Shown here: piece by piece, positions 11,200-22,000 of the stretch | Layout: each line of letters opens with the position of its first letter | Position numbering within the stretch: position 1 is the stretch's first letter | Source: Lithobates sylvaticus | Taxonomy: Eukaryota; Chordata; Amphibia; Anura; Ranidae | Assembly: GCA_028564925.1 (NCBI GenBank) | Contig: CM053029.1 | Span: forward strand, 296,957,168-297,021,167 | DNA length: 64,000 nucleotides | Direction: 5' to 3' | Translations under genes and position numbers: made by a program | The notes under the pieces: model-generated | Told to the model about the DNA's origin: nothing | The model's input: the letters and a program-made list of their open reading frames with translations, nothing else | The model's database searches: none

Positions 11200-13250
11200 C
11201 TTTTCTTTACCCTTTGCTCAGCAGAATGTATTTTGGTTTGTAATCGGTATGTACAGTACATGCTATGTGTTAGAAATATAAAGGGCCTTCAACAATGTGA
11301 TAGGTTGGCAGGAATTTATGTGTGTAATTTATGCTCCTAGAACACCTGACAGTGCTACTTGGATGTTGGGCCTCTGTATGTGGCCAGGCTGTGTAAAAAA
11401 AAAAAATACTCAGAAGGAGTAGCAGTATGTATTTTGGGGTGTAATTTTTGCTATGTACATGCTATGTGTTGGAAATATCTTATAAATGGACAACTTTGTG
11501 TAAAAAAAATGCGGTTTCATTTTTTTTTTCCACAGTTTCCAAAAACTTCTGGAAAAAAATTAACCGTTCAAAAGACTCATTATGCCTCATAGATTATACG
11601 TTGGGGTGTTAGCTTTCCAAAAGGGGGTAATTTTGTGGGCGTTTCCATTGTCCTGATGCTCCAGGGTCTTCAAAACTGTAATAGGTGGTTGAGAAATGAG
11701 ATGTGTAATTTATGCATGTAGAACGCCTGACGGTGCTACTTCAATGTTGGGCCTCTGTATGTGGCCAGGCTGTGTAAAAGTCTCACACATGTGGTATCGC
11801 CATACTCGGGAGGAGTAGCAGAATGTATTTTGGGGTGTCAGTTTTGCTATATACATGCTATGTGTCGGAAATAGGGATTGGCTTCGAGTTCGAGTCAAAC
11901 TCATGTTCGACTCGAACATTGCCTGTTCGCTTGTTCACCGAACAGCGAACAATTTGGGGTGTTCGTGGCAAATTCGACAAGCCCTGTAAAAGTCTATGGG
12001 AGAAATCTCAAGTGCTAATTTTAAAAGCCTATATGCAAGTTATTGTCATAAAAAGTGTTTGGGGACCTTGGTCCTGCCCCAGGGGACATGTATCAATGCA
12101 AATTTTTTTTTTTAAAAAGGGCCGTTTTTTCAGGAGCAGTGATTTTAATAATGCTTATAGTGAAACAATAAAAGTGCAATATTCCTTTTTCGTACCTGGG
12201 GGGTGTGTATATTATGCATGTAAAGGGGCGCATGTTTCCGGTGCTTAGAACTGTCCCTGCACAAAGTGCCATTTAAGCATTATTAAAATCACTGCTCCTG
12301 AAAAAAACTGCCATTTTTAAAACTTTTTTTTGCATTGATACATGCCCCCTGGGGCAGGACCCAGGTCCCCAAACACTTTTTATGACAATAACTTGCATAT
12401 TAGCCTTTAAAATTAGCACTTTTGATTTTGAACGTTCGAGTCCCATAGACTTTAATAGGGTTCTAAAGTTCACACGAGCTTTAGGTCTGTTCGCAGGTTC
12501 TGGTGCGAACCGAACAGGGGGGTGTTCGGCTCATCCCTAGTTGGAAATATCTTATAAATGGACAACTTTGTATAAAAAAAATGCATTTTCATTTTTTTTC
12601 CCACATATTCCAAAAACTTCTGGAAAAAAATGAACCGTTCAAAAGACTCATTATGCCTCATAGATTATACGTTCCAAAATGGGGTCATTTTCTGGGCGTT
12701 TTCATTGACCTGGTGCTCCAGGGCCTTCAAAAATGTGATAGGTTGTCATCAAATGAGATGTGCAATTTATGCTCGTAGAACGCATGACAGTGCTACTTGG
12801 ATGTTAGACCTCTGTATGTGGCCAGGCTGTGTAAAAGTCTTACACATGTGGTATCACTATACTCAGGAGGAGTAGCAGAATGTATTTTGGGGTGTCATTG
12901 CAAGTATGCATGCGCTGTGTGAGAGAAATAACTTGTTATTATGACAATTTTGTGAAAAAATAAATAAAAATAAAAAATAAACAATTTTCCCATGAATTGT
13001 GGAAAAAAAATTACAACTTTAAAAAACTCACCATGCCTTTTACTAAATACCTTGGAATGTCTGCTTTTCAAAAAGGGGTAACTTGGGGGGTATTTGTATT
13101 TTCCTGGCTTATTAGGGTCTCAAGAAATGAGATAGGTGTGATCAGATGTGATCATTTTTCAATGATTTGCACCATAGCTTTTAGACGCTATAACTTTCAC
13201 AGAGACCAAATAATATACACTTATTTGGGTTATTTTTACTAAAGATATGT
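11200..13250 (+). repeat. Tandem ~330-bp units of the piggyBac 3' arm
   Basis: Each unit contains, in order, a GGGGTCATTTT.GGGCGTTT block, a CTTCAAAA.TGTGATAGGT block, TGTGGCCAGGCTGTG, CACATGTGGTATC, GGAGGAGTAGCAGAATGTAT and TTTTGGGGTGT. Copies start near 11240, 11580, 12680 and 12990, with the last most diverged. The same unit, in a different subfamily, builds the array at 47809-48075 and 54759-56075. Seen directly; assignment to the piggyBac arm rests on the terminal AAGTGGTTAA. Confidence 0.65.
11872..12539. mobile_element. hAT-type MITE with long inverted arms
   Basis: Ends are TAGGGATTGGC and CTCATCCCTA (inverted). Flanks are GTCGGAAA and GTTGGAAA, an 8-bp target duplication with one mismatch, as expected for hAT. 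The arms are inverted repeats of ~280 bp sharing GCAAGTTATTGTCATAAAAA and TCAGGAGCAGTGATTTTAAT. No coding capacity. It sits inside one unit of the piggyBac tandem array, and the interrupted unit resumes with GGAAATATCTTATAAATGG. Confidence 0.75.
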
Positions 13251-13549
13251 AGCAGTATACATTTGGCCCATATTTAAGGAAAAATGTTTTATTTTCAAAA
13301 TTTTACAATAGAAACTAAAAAAAAATTATTATTTTTTTTAAATTTCTCTATTTCTTCACTTATATTGCAAAAAATAAAAAACCCAGCAGTAATTAAATAC
13401 GACCAAAAGAAAGCTCTGTCTGTGAGAAAAAAATGAGAAAAATGTGGTTTGGGTAGAGTGTAGCATGACTGAGTAATTGTCATTCAAAGTGTTGAAAGAT
13501 AAAAATTGGTCTGGTAAGGAAGGTAAAAGCCCTGTATTGAAGTGGTTAA

Positions 13550-13642
13550 AATGTCACCTATGGAGATATTTAAAGCGGTTGTAAACCCTTGCGGTTTTTA
13601 ACCTCAATGTATTCTGTTTTGGGATGTCATTAAGATAACATT
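13550..13642. other. Short dispersed-repeat flank and target site of the foldback element
   Basis: Contains TTTAAAGCGGTTGTAAACCC, a phrase that looks like a common repeat start, and ends with the 14-bp ATTAAGATAACATT (13629-13642) that recurs at 17097-17110. Beyond 17110 the host sequence resumes with GAAACCCATGTATGCC. Confidence 0.5.
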
Positions 13643-14243
13643 AGAACAAAATATTACAGCGCACACATGCAAAAAATACATTTACCTCTAGCAAGGCTTA
13701 TTTAAAACACCTAGACATTTTCAAAAAACATTATCAAAAAAAAATATGGGTATTTGGTCACACCATATTGCTATATGGTGCTTAAGCCCACTTACTGTGA
13801 AAAAGTACCCCGTGATTAGTTGGTCCTACACTATCCATAGAATGGAAGATCCTGCTTCTCTAAACCATGGGAGCAATACACTTCTCTATATGGGAGAACT
13901 AGAGGTTTCCACCCATGACACAAGTGGTCACTAATGAGAGGCACTGATAAGGGAGTGGGTGCTCCGTGCCCAAAAGGATTTGGTCAGAATCCATACAATA
14001 GACAAACAAGATATTTAGGGGGGAACACTCTAAAAGATGCATTAAAGATTGTGCAGCCATAAGACCATACAACAGAACAAAATATTACAGCGCACACTTG
14101 CAAAATGGGGTACTTTGTCGCAGTAAGTGGGCTTAAGCACCATATAGCAATATGGTGTGACCAAATCCCCATATTTTTTGATAATGTTTTTTGAAAATGT
14201 CTAGGTGTTTTAAATAAGCCTTGCTGGAGATAAATGTCTTTTT

Positions 14244-14399
14244 TTTAATTATTATTTATTACAGGGTTTATATGCCAACAGTTTACGCAGCACTTTACAA
14301 TATAAAAGGAAGACAATGCAGTTATAATACAATAAAATACAAGAGGATTTAGAGGGCCCTGCTCAGAAGAGCTTACAATCTAATAGGGTGGGGGAGGTG
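14244..14399. repeat. Short dispersed repeat (SINE- or MITE-like) inside foldback 1
   Basis: About 155 bp containing CCAACAGTTTACGCAGCACT, GGGCCCTGCTCAGAAGAGC and TTACAATCTAATAGGG. The related foldback copy at 16990-17030 lacks it, so it is a discrete insertion. No A-box/B-box promoter was recognised. Confidence 0.5.
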
Positions 14400-14457
14400 G
14401 TACATGTGTGTGCTGTAATATTTTGTTCTGTTGTATGGTCTTATGGCTGCACCATCT

Positions 14458-15442
14458 TTAACCACTTTCAGACCCGACCAATTTGCAGCCAAAGGACCAG
14501 GCCCATTTTTGCGATTCGGCACTGCGTCGCTTTAACTGACAATTGCGCGGTCGTGCGACGTGGCTTCCAAAAAAATTGATGTCCTTTTTTTCCCACAAAA
14601 AGAGCTTTCTTTTGGTGGTATCTGATCGCCCCTGCGGTTTTTATTTTTTGCGATATAAACAAAAAAGTGCGACAATTTTAAAAAAAAACGCATTCTTTTT
14701 TCTTTTTTGCTATAATAAATATCCCCCAAAAATATATAAAAAAACATATTTTTTCCTCAGTTTAGGCCGATACGTATTCTTCTACATATTTTCGGTAAAA
14801 AAAAATCACAATAAGCAATTATTGATTGATTTGCGCAGAAGTTATAGCGTTTACAAGATAGGGGATAGTTTTATAGCATTTTTATTAATAATTTTTTTTT
14901 TATTAGTAATGGCGGTGATCAGCGATTTTTATTGTGACTGCGACGTTATGGCGGACACATCGGACATTTTTGACACATTTTTGGGACCATTGTCATTTAT
15001 ACAGCAATCAATGCTATTTAAATGCATTGATTCCTGTATAAATGACACTGGCAGTGAAGGGGTTAACCACTAGGTGGCAGTGTAGGGGTTAAGTATGCCT
15101 AGGGGTGTGTTTCTTACTGTGGGGGGGGCGTGGCTGTCAGCGAGTGAATGCTGATCTCTGCTCCAATCACAGGGAGCAGAGATCCGCGTCACTAGTTGCT
15201 AGGCAGAACGGAGAGATGCTGTTTATTTCCGCATCTCCCCGTTCAGCCTTCCCGTGAGACGATCGCGGGTGTCCCCGCGGCGATCGAGTCCGCGGGATCC
15301 GCGACCAGCCTCACGGGGGTCCCGACCGGCACGCTCCGGATGGCATGGCGGCATTTAAAAAGGAACTTATATATAAGCCCTTATGCCTGTCCGTGCCATT
15401 CTGCCGACGTACATCGGCGTGCGCCGGTTGGGAAGCGGTTAA
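14458..15442. mobile_element. piggyBac-type non-autonomous element in foldback 1
   Basis: Bounded by TTAA at 14458-14461 and 15439-15442. It begins CCACTTTCAGACCCGACC and ends GGTTGGGAAGCGG. The flanking bases, CACCATCT before and TGCATCTTTTAGGG after, are joined by a single TTAA in the uninterrupted copy near 17048-17068, so the empty site is visible. About 980 bp. The longest frame (14543-15073) has no domain and lies in AT-rich sequence. Confidence 0.75.
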
Positions 15443-15599
15443 TGCATCTTTTAGGGTGTGCCCCCAAATATCTGGTTTGTCTATTGTATGGATTCTGACC
15501 AAATCCTTTTGGGTGAAGAGCACCCCACTCCCTCATCAGTGCCTCTCATTAAATGTCCACTTGTGTTATGGATGGAGACCTCCAGTTCTCCCATATAGA

Positions 15600-15954
15600 T
15601 CCGTCCATCGGATTGGGTGCCGGCGCCGCCAACCTAAGGGAAACAGGCAGTGGAGCCTTGCGGCTTCATTGCCCGTTTCCTACTGTACATGCGCGAGCCG
15701 CGCATTACTTTGTGAATGGCCCTGTTGTTTTGTGGGACACACACATGTCCCAGAAGACAACAGGGCCACTCACCAAAGAGGAGGAACTGAAGAAACAGCG
15801 CCGCAGAATAGGAAGAGGCAGATTAGGAAGACTGCCTAGCAACAGGGGTTTCTGGTAAGTTAAAAAATGTATTTATTTTTCAAATGTTTTTTTTTTTATA
15901 TTTTTTTGAGATTGATAATGTCATTTTTTGTTTTAGGGTGGACCTCCACTTTAA
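15600..15954. repeat. Partial MITE ending GGTGGACCTCCACTTTAA
   Basis: Contains a short hairpin (GGCCCTGTTGTTTTGTGGGA with its inverted partner at ~15750) and closes with GGTGGACCTCCACTTTAA, directly abutting the TTAA of the next element. The left end is not clear. Confidence 0.4.
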
Positions 15955-16900
15955 CCACTTCAGCCCCGGACCAATTGGCAGCCAAAGGACCAGGCCCCTT
16001 TTTGCGATTCGGCACCGCGTCGCTTTAACCGACAATTGCGCGGTTGTGCGACGTGGCTCCCAAACAAAATTGGCGTCCTTTTTTTCCCACAAATAGAGCT
16101 TTCTTTTGGTGGTATTTGATCGAAAAAAATGCAATATTTTTTACTTTTTGCTATAATAAATATCCCCAAAAAATATAAAAAAAAACATTTTTTTTCCTCA
16201 GTTTAGGCCGATACGTATTCTTCTACATATTTTTGGTAAAAAAAAATCACAATTAGCGATTATTGATTGGTTTGCGCAAAAGTTATAGCGTTTACAAAAT
16301 AGGGGATAGTTTTATAGCATTTTTATTAATATTTTTTTTTTTACTAGTAATGGCGGCGATCAGCGATTTTTATTGTGACTGCGACATTATGGCGGACACA
16401 TCGGACATTTTTGACACATTTTTGGGACATTTGTCATTTATACAGAAATCAGTGCTATTTAAATAGCACTGATTCCTATGTAAATGACAGTGGCAGTGAA
16501 GGAGTTAACCACTAGGGGGGGGGGAGGAGTCAGTGTGACGTGTTGTGTTTTTTTTTTTACAGTAGGGGGGCGTGGCTGTACGTCTGACGTCATTGATCGG
16601 CTTTCCCGATGACCGGGAACAGCCGATCAATGACAGGCAGAGTAGGAAGCGCGGGGAGAGGTTTGTTTACACATACCTCTCCCCGTTCTTCAGCTCTGTG
16701 ACCCGATCGCGGGACACCAGCGGCAAACGGATCTGCTGGCCGTGGTCACGGAGCTCCCGACCGGGTCGCGAGCGTGCCGCTGGTGGCGCGCGCACGACCC
16801 ACGGGCAGGCAATTTAAAGGGGACGTACAGGTACGTGCTTTTGCCTGCCCGTGCCATTCTGTAGACGTATATCTACATGAGGCGGTCGGGAAGCGGTTAA
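15951..16900. mobile_element. piggyBac-type non-autonomous element, second copy
   Basis: TTAA at 15951-15954 and 16897-16900. It starts CCACTTCAGCCCCGGACC and ends GGTCGGGAAGCGG. Long blocks are near-identical to 14462-15438 (for example GGCCGATACGTATTCTTCTA and GTTATAGCGTTTACAA), so the two are same-family direct copies; the GC-rich 3' thirds differ. About 950 bp, non-coding. Confidence 0.7.
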
Positions 16901-17110
16901 GCACCATATAGCAATATGGTTTGACCAAATCCCCATATTTTTTGATAATGTTTTTTGAAAATGTCTAGGTGTTTTAAATAAGCCTTGCTGGAGGTAATTG
17001 TCTTTTTTTGTATGTGTGCGCTGTAATATTTTGTTCTGTTGTGCTGCACCATCTTTAATGCATCTTTTAGGGTGTGCCCCCCAAATATCTTGTTTGATTA
17101 AGATAACATT

Positions 17111-17384
17111 GAAACCCATGTATGCCATGCAATTGCAATGCGATGCGATGAAGGAAACGCACAGGATTCACTGCATTTCCCTGCATAAGTGTGAAACAGG
17201 GCTAAATGTTCTCTTCCGATCATGAACACCTGCTTGGTATAATTGTTTAATAACTATATCCTTAAAGCCCCTCACTAGGATAATTTATTCTGGCAGCCAA
17301 ACTTTTAAGCAAAGTGAGCTGTGACTTGCAAGGATCAATGGTATGATTAAAAACATAAGGTTAATAGGATTTTGTTGTGAAAAG
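17111..17384. other. Unassigned spacer
   Basis: Host-side continuation after foldback 1. It includes CATGCAATTGCAATGCGATG, resembling the centre of TTCACACTG-type MITEs. No gene seen. Confidence 0.35.
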
Positions 17385-17743
17385 TTAGACCCATTTCACA
17401 CTGGGGCAGCGTTCGCGGTAAAGCGCCGCTCATTTTAGTGGTGTTTTCCCGCTGTTTAAGCAGCGATTTCTGGCTGCTAGTGGGGAGCTTTTAACCCCAA
17501 AGAAGGGTTTTCAGTCGCTTTGCTGTATTAAGCGCTGCCCATTCGTTCCAATGGCCAGGACGATTTGGGAGCGCTTAATACAGTGTTCCCAACCCGTAGC
17601 ACAAAGATGCTGCTTGCAGGACTTTTCAGGAACGTCCCGCAAGTGCGCCACACTTGAATAAATGGGAGGCTGTTTTCAGGCACTTAGCAGGCTATTTCTA
17701 GCGCTAAAGCGCCTGAAAACCGCACAGTGTGAAAGGGTTCTAA
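17385..17743. mobile_element. MITE with TTCACACTG-type ends
   Basis: Left end GACCCATTTCACACTGGGGC, right end GCACAGTGTGAAAGGGTTC, inverted to each other. Internal GC-rich phrases (AGCGCTTAATACAGTG and TATTAAGCGCTGCCC) form an imperfect palindrome. TTA precedes and TAA follows, which suggests a Harbinger-type target but is not a strict duplication. Confidence 0.5.
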
Positions 17744-18004
17744 GAAGTAAAGTAAAAATTGAAGTGAAAACTTTAACAGAGCTAAATATAATAACTTAGT
17801 CTATTTACAGTCATTTGTGTTAGGAAAAGCTGGTATATTTACTATTCGAATAGAATTTCCCTGTAAGATAATACATTTCTTAGACAATATCTTTGTTTTC
17901 TTAGAAATTCTAAGCTGTGGTTTAAATGACGTAATGAGATTTTTTAAATATCTGTTAACAGCTTGCAACAGGAAACACAAAATTGTCTAAGAATTGACAC
18001 ACAA
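17744..18004. other. Unassigned AT-rich spacer
   Basis: AT-rich DNA without open frame, inverted repeat or recognisable element. Confidence 0.35.
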
Positions 18005-18142
18005 TTAACCACTTGCCGACCACCGATATACATCCTCACTTTGAGGATGGATATTGTTGTTATGGCAGCAGCTAGCTGCCATAATCCTGGTATCCCCGTG
18101 TTTGGCTGGCAGTCGGCTACAAGATAAAAGTGGTCTCTGCGG
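18005..18142 (+). repeat. 5' end of a piggyBac-type repeat
   Basis: Begins TTAACCACTTGCCGACCACC. An internal hairpin, ATGGCAGCAGCTAGCTGCCA, lies at 18061-18080. The unit stops abruptly near 18142 against the LINE at 18150. A piggyBac-type 3' end is found at 34650-34803, beyond the LINE stack. Confidence 0.55.
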
Positions 18143-18149
18143 CCAATTC

Positions 18150-18499
18150 GCCGTAGTCTCTGCTCTGACAAGGTCGGAATTGGTATTCCTTGAAGGAAAC
18201 CATCCATTCTTTCACTCTCAGCTTCCCTATTGGATTTATACAAATGTTTGTAGTAGTCACTGAATGTATGCATTATCTCTGTCGGATTGGTGGATATCTC
18301 TCTGTTTAGTGTCCTAATTTCTGAAACAGAAGAGGGGGGTATTAGATTTAATCAAGAGTAACAGCATACGGCCCACTCTCTCCCCTTCTCCAAAATGGCT
18401 CTGCCTCTGAAATATACGTCTGTTCTCCATTCTCCTTGTAGTGGCCATTTTATAGACTCGTTGCTTTTCTAGCCATTCCCTTTGCCTATCTGGAGTTGG
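18150..18499 (-). pseudogene. LINE ORF2 segment before the RT
   Basis: Minus-strand reading gives DRQREWLEKQRVYKMATTRR, then MHTFSDYYKHLYKSNRE and LQGIPIPTLSEQRL. The FSDYYKHLY motif is the usual LINE sequence just ahead of the RT fingers. The LINE stops near 18150 against the piggyBac-type fragment, and no RT is present. Confidence 0.75.
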
Positions 18500-19001
18500 T
18501 GTTCTGTCTCAAGGACATTCAGCTAAACCATTCTTATCCCATAAACATGATACCATATTTCTTCGATCGCAGTTTATTGGAACAAGCTAGGTGAAACTAC
18601 AAATAACAAGAATAAACCTTGATAAGTACAATATCCCATAAATTTAGCATACATTTCAAAGACAAATATACACAGTACAATATGAGACAGTAAAACTTAC
18701 TTTTTTTTAAGTTCAATAAGGGATTGATGGTAAGAGATTGAAACAAGACCTCTTGCAGTCTGAAAAGCATGATGAATGTGTCTCTTCCTGTGAGACTTTA
18801 CCCAGAATACTTTGCTTTCCAAGTACTTCCTAGGTTATAAACTTTATTAATAAAATATACACACAGAAGCAATACCAAAAAAGGACGCTAGATGGCGCCT
18901 AAGCTCTGCAAATGATTCCTATAAAAGGTAACAACATTAAATGTCATTTACAACAACACAAATGCAGATAATCAGAATATATCCATCTGATGGACAGAAC
19001 A
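18500..19001 (-). repeat. BEL 3' LTR
   Basis: 502 bp, TGTTCTGTCTC...GGACAGAACA on the plus strand. It is the 3' LTR because the gag-pol frame runs toward it. Identical to the partner at 25200-25698 except for three extra Ts near 18709. Confidence 0.95.
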
Positions 19002-19015
19002 CTCCCCGCCTGACG

Positions 19016-22000
19016 TCAAGTGACGTCACTAACAGAGTCCTCCGTAGAAAGTAACAGAACAAGTTCAGTCACTGGTCTCAAGAACACTTTGGCCTCATTC
19101 TGTTGAAAGGTCTTGACCTCGACCTTACGGACAAGATTATCTTTGCTTGGCAGTACTTTGGTGACTAGACCTAAAGGCCACATGTTCCTTAGTGTCTGGC
19201 AATCTCTCATGAGCACAACATCACCAAGTTTAAGGTTAGGTTTTTCTGAGTGCCACTTCCTCCTTAGTTGAAGAGTAGATGTGTATTGCTCCCTCCACCG
19301 ACTCCAGAAGGTATTGGCAAGAGTTTGAACTTGTCTCCATTGACGTTTGTAAAGGTCCTTCTCACAAAACTCTCCAGCTGGAGTACCTACAAGACCAGTC
19401 TTTTGCGTGAGCAACATGGTAGGTGTGAGAACCATTGGATCTTCAGAGTCACTTGAAATTGAAGTTAAGGGTCTGGCGTTAATGATGGCTGTAACCTCTG
19501 CCATAAATGTCACTAAACACTCGTGAGTAAGCCTTGCAGTTCCTACTTGTAGGAAGATAGAGTCAAGAATTCTGCGGGCTATGCCTATCATCCTCTCCCA
19601 CACACCTCCCATGTGAGAAGAGTGAGGTGGATTGAAGATCCACGTGCAGTCTTGCTTACTCAAATACCTTTTTACACTGGGGATGTCCAAGTTGGAAGGA
19701 ATTTGCAGTTCTTTTACTGCTCCTACAAAGTTAGATCCTCTGTCAGAGCGAATGAGTTTCACTGGGCCTCGGATTGCAATGAAACATCTAAGAGCATTAA
19801 TGAAACTTGAAGTGTCCATTGACTCAATCACTTCAATGTGAACAGCTCGTATGGACATGCAAACGAATATGACTGCCCAGCGTTTACTGTTTGAGTGTCC
19901 CCCTTTTGTGTACCGGGTGGCAACAGACCAGGGACCAAAGACATCAAGCCCAACATTAGTGAAAGGCGGATCCATGCTAAGCCTGTCAGAAGGTAGATTG
20001 GCCATCTTTTGTGTCTGTAACATTCCTCGAAGCTTTCGACAGATAACACACTTGAAGAGGAACTTACTCACACATCTTTTGGCTCCAACTATCCAAAGTC
20101 CAGCAGCTCTTAGAGCTCCTTCAGTAAACAGTCGGCCCTGGTGTTTAGTTTGGTCATGGTAGTGTTGAATGAGTAAATAGGCAATATGATGGTGACCAGG
20201 GATCACTAAAGGATGTTTCTCTAAGAACTCTAACTTGCCTTCTTTTAAACGGCCTCCTACTCTCAACATGCCATTTTCATCAAGGATTGGATCAAGTTTC
20301 TTTAAAACACTGTCTTTAGGGACAGGTTTGTGATTGACAATACAATCAATCTCTTTGGCAAAGACTTCTCTCTGTACAACAGATATTAACCAGTTTTTAG
20401 ACTGTTCTAGGTCAGTTGCTGAGTAGACTTTCCTACAGTGGTGCCAACTCCTGCAACCGTCATGAGTTGGTGGTTGTTTTTTGTAAGACTGAGCTATGTG
20501 GATTAAGCAAGTGATAGCTCTAACTAGTGACCTCCAGGTAGAGAACCTGCTGAAACGGTGGGTTTTAAACTGGTTGAGAGATGTTGTTGTGACTGCAGTA
20601 GAAACCTGAGGGCGGATTTCCTGATCCTTTTCTGCCTCTATCAGGTCAAATGTGGTGAGATCATCATTGTTACAGTCAGGACTGCGTAGAAAGGTGGGAC
20701 CTGTGAACCACGAAGTACTGTCAAGGCGACTGGCCGCTACAGATCTGGTCGCTAGGTCTGCGGGATTATAGTCTGTAGGCACAAAATGCCATTGCTCTGG
20801 GCGGGTGGATCTCCTTATTCTCAACACTCTGTTATTGACATAGACATAGAAACGCCTAGTTTCATTATGGATGTAACCCAGAACTACTTTACTGTCTGTG
20901 TAGAACTCAGCTTCCTGGATTTCTAGGTTTGTCTCTGTTGCTATTAGTTCCGCTAGCTCTGTAGCCAATACTGCAGCACAAAGTTCCAGCCTGGGTATGG
21001 TGTGTTCAAGCAGTGGTGCAAGTTTTGCTTTTCCCATTACAAACCCTATGTGGCTTTGTCCTTTAGTGTCTATGGTTTTCAGGTAAGCTACAGCAGCAAT
21101 TGCTTTAACAGAAGCATCCGCAAACACACAAAGTCTTTGCATCTGTACATCTGCAGATGACAGAGGAGCATATGGGCGTGGAATTTTAAGATTAGATAGC
21201 GCTGTTAGTGAGTCCTTCCACTCTAGCCATAGGTTCTTCCTGTCGGTGGGGAGAGGGTGGTCCCAATCTAGCGACTCACAGGTTAAGTCTCTGAGTAGTG
21301 CCTTACCCTGGATGGTGACAGGTGCTGCAAAGCCTAAAGGATCGTATAGGCTGTTTATGGTAGACAGGACACCTCTACGGGTAAAGGGTTTTTCCTCTGT
21401 GTTTACTTGGAAAGTGAAGGTGTCAGATCTTAAGTCCCAAAGCAAACCAAGGCTGCGTTGCATGGGGAGTGAGTCTGTGCCTAGATCTAAGTCCTTTAAC
21501 TCGTTGGAATGGTCTTGGACAGGAAAGGCTTCTAAAACTTCTCTACTGTTGGAAGCAATCTTGTGGAGCCTTAAGTTGGAACACGCAAGCATTGCCTGAG
21601 TTCTTTTGAGGAGACTGATTGCGGCTTCATTTGTGGGTAGTGATTTCAAGCAATCGTCTACATAGAAATCCTTGTCCACAAATTGTCTGACGTCTGACCC
21701 ATACTCTGACTCTCCCACTCTAGCAGAGTGTCTGAGGCCATATATAGCAACTGCAGGGGAAGGGCTGTTGCCAAATATGTGCACCTTCATGCGATATTCT
21801 GTGATGTCTCCAGAGGGGTTGTTGTCCCTGAACCAGAGAAACCTCAGAAAGTTTCGGTGTTCTTCCTTAACAAGAAAGCAATAGAACATTTGTTGTATGT
21901 CTGCCATGAATGCGACTGAATCCTTGCGGAAGCGGAGAAGTACTCCCAATAGTCTGTTGTTGAGGTCAGGGCCAGAAAGAAGGACATCATTTAGAGAGAC

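Larger units (their letters stand above)
10293..13549 (+). mobile_element. piggyBac remnant: transposase scrap plus long 3' arm ending AAGTGGTTAA
   Basis: The stretch opens with about 155 bases matching the transposase at 45076-45230 of the large piggyBac in this window, continues through degenerate ~40-bp repeats (10500-11180) and larger tandem repeats (11200-13250), and closes at 13540-13549 with AAGTGGTTAA, the inverted complement of the TTAACCACTT that opens the large piggyBac at 37234. I read this as the 3' half of an autonomous-type piggyBac whose 5' half was lost. It carries an inserted hAT MITE at 11872-12539. Confidence 0.6.
13643..17096. mobile_element. Composite foldback element 1 with 14-bp target duplication
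   Basis: Flanked by ATTAAGATAACATT on both sides (13629-13642, 17097-17110). A unit opening AGAACAAAATATTACAGCGC at 13643 runs through a middle block (to ~14060) and restarts at 14071, then turns into its own inverted copy at ~14102. The inverted copy continues at 14400-14457 and 15443-15600, and a further inverted partial copy lies at 16901-17096. Arms share CACCATATAGCAATATGG, TAGGTGTTTTAAATAAGCC and GATTCTGACCAAATCC. Three younger repeats interrupt it (14244-14399, 14458-15442, 15600-16900). There is no coding region. Tandem plus inverted terminal units with a long variable duplication is the layout known for Penelope-like elements; that assignment is inference. Confidence 0.6.

Noticed and set aside
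13930-13990. Hammerhead-ribozyme-like CTGATAAG / CTGATGAG sequences in foldback 1 (also 15530-15545)
   Set aside because: The second conserved GAAA block and flanking stems could not be seen, so no ribozyme is claimed.
14543-15073. 176-codon frame
   Set aside because: Lies in the AT-rich interior of a piggyBac-type MITE, repeated in part at 15951-16900, with no domain.
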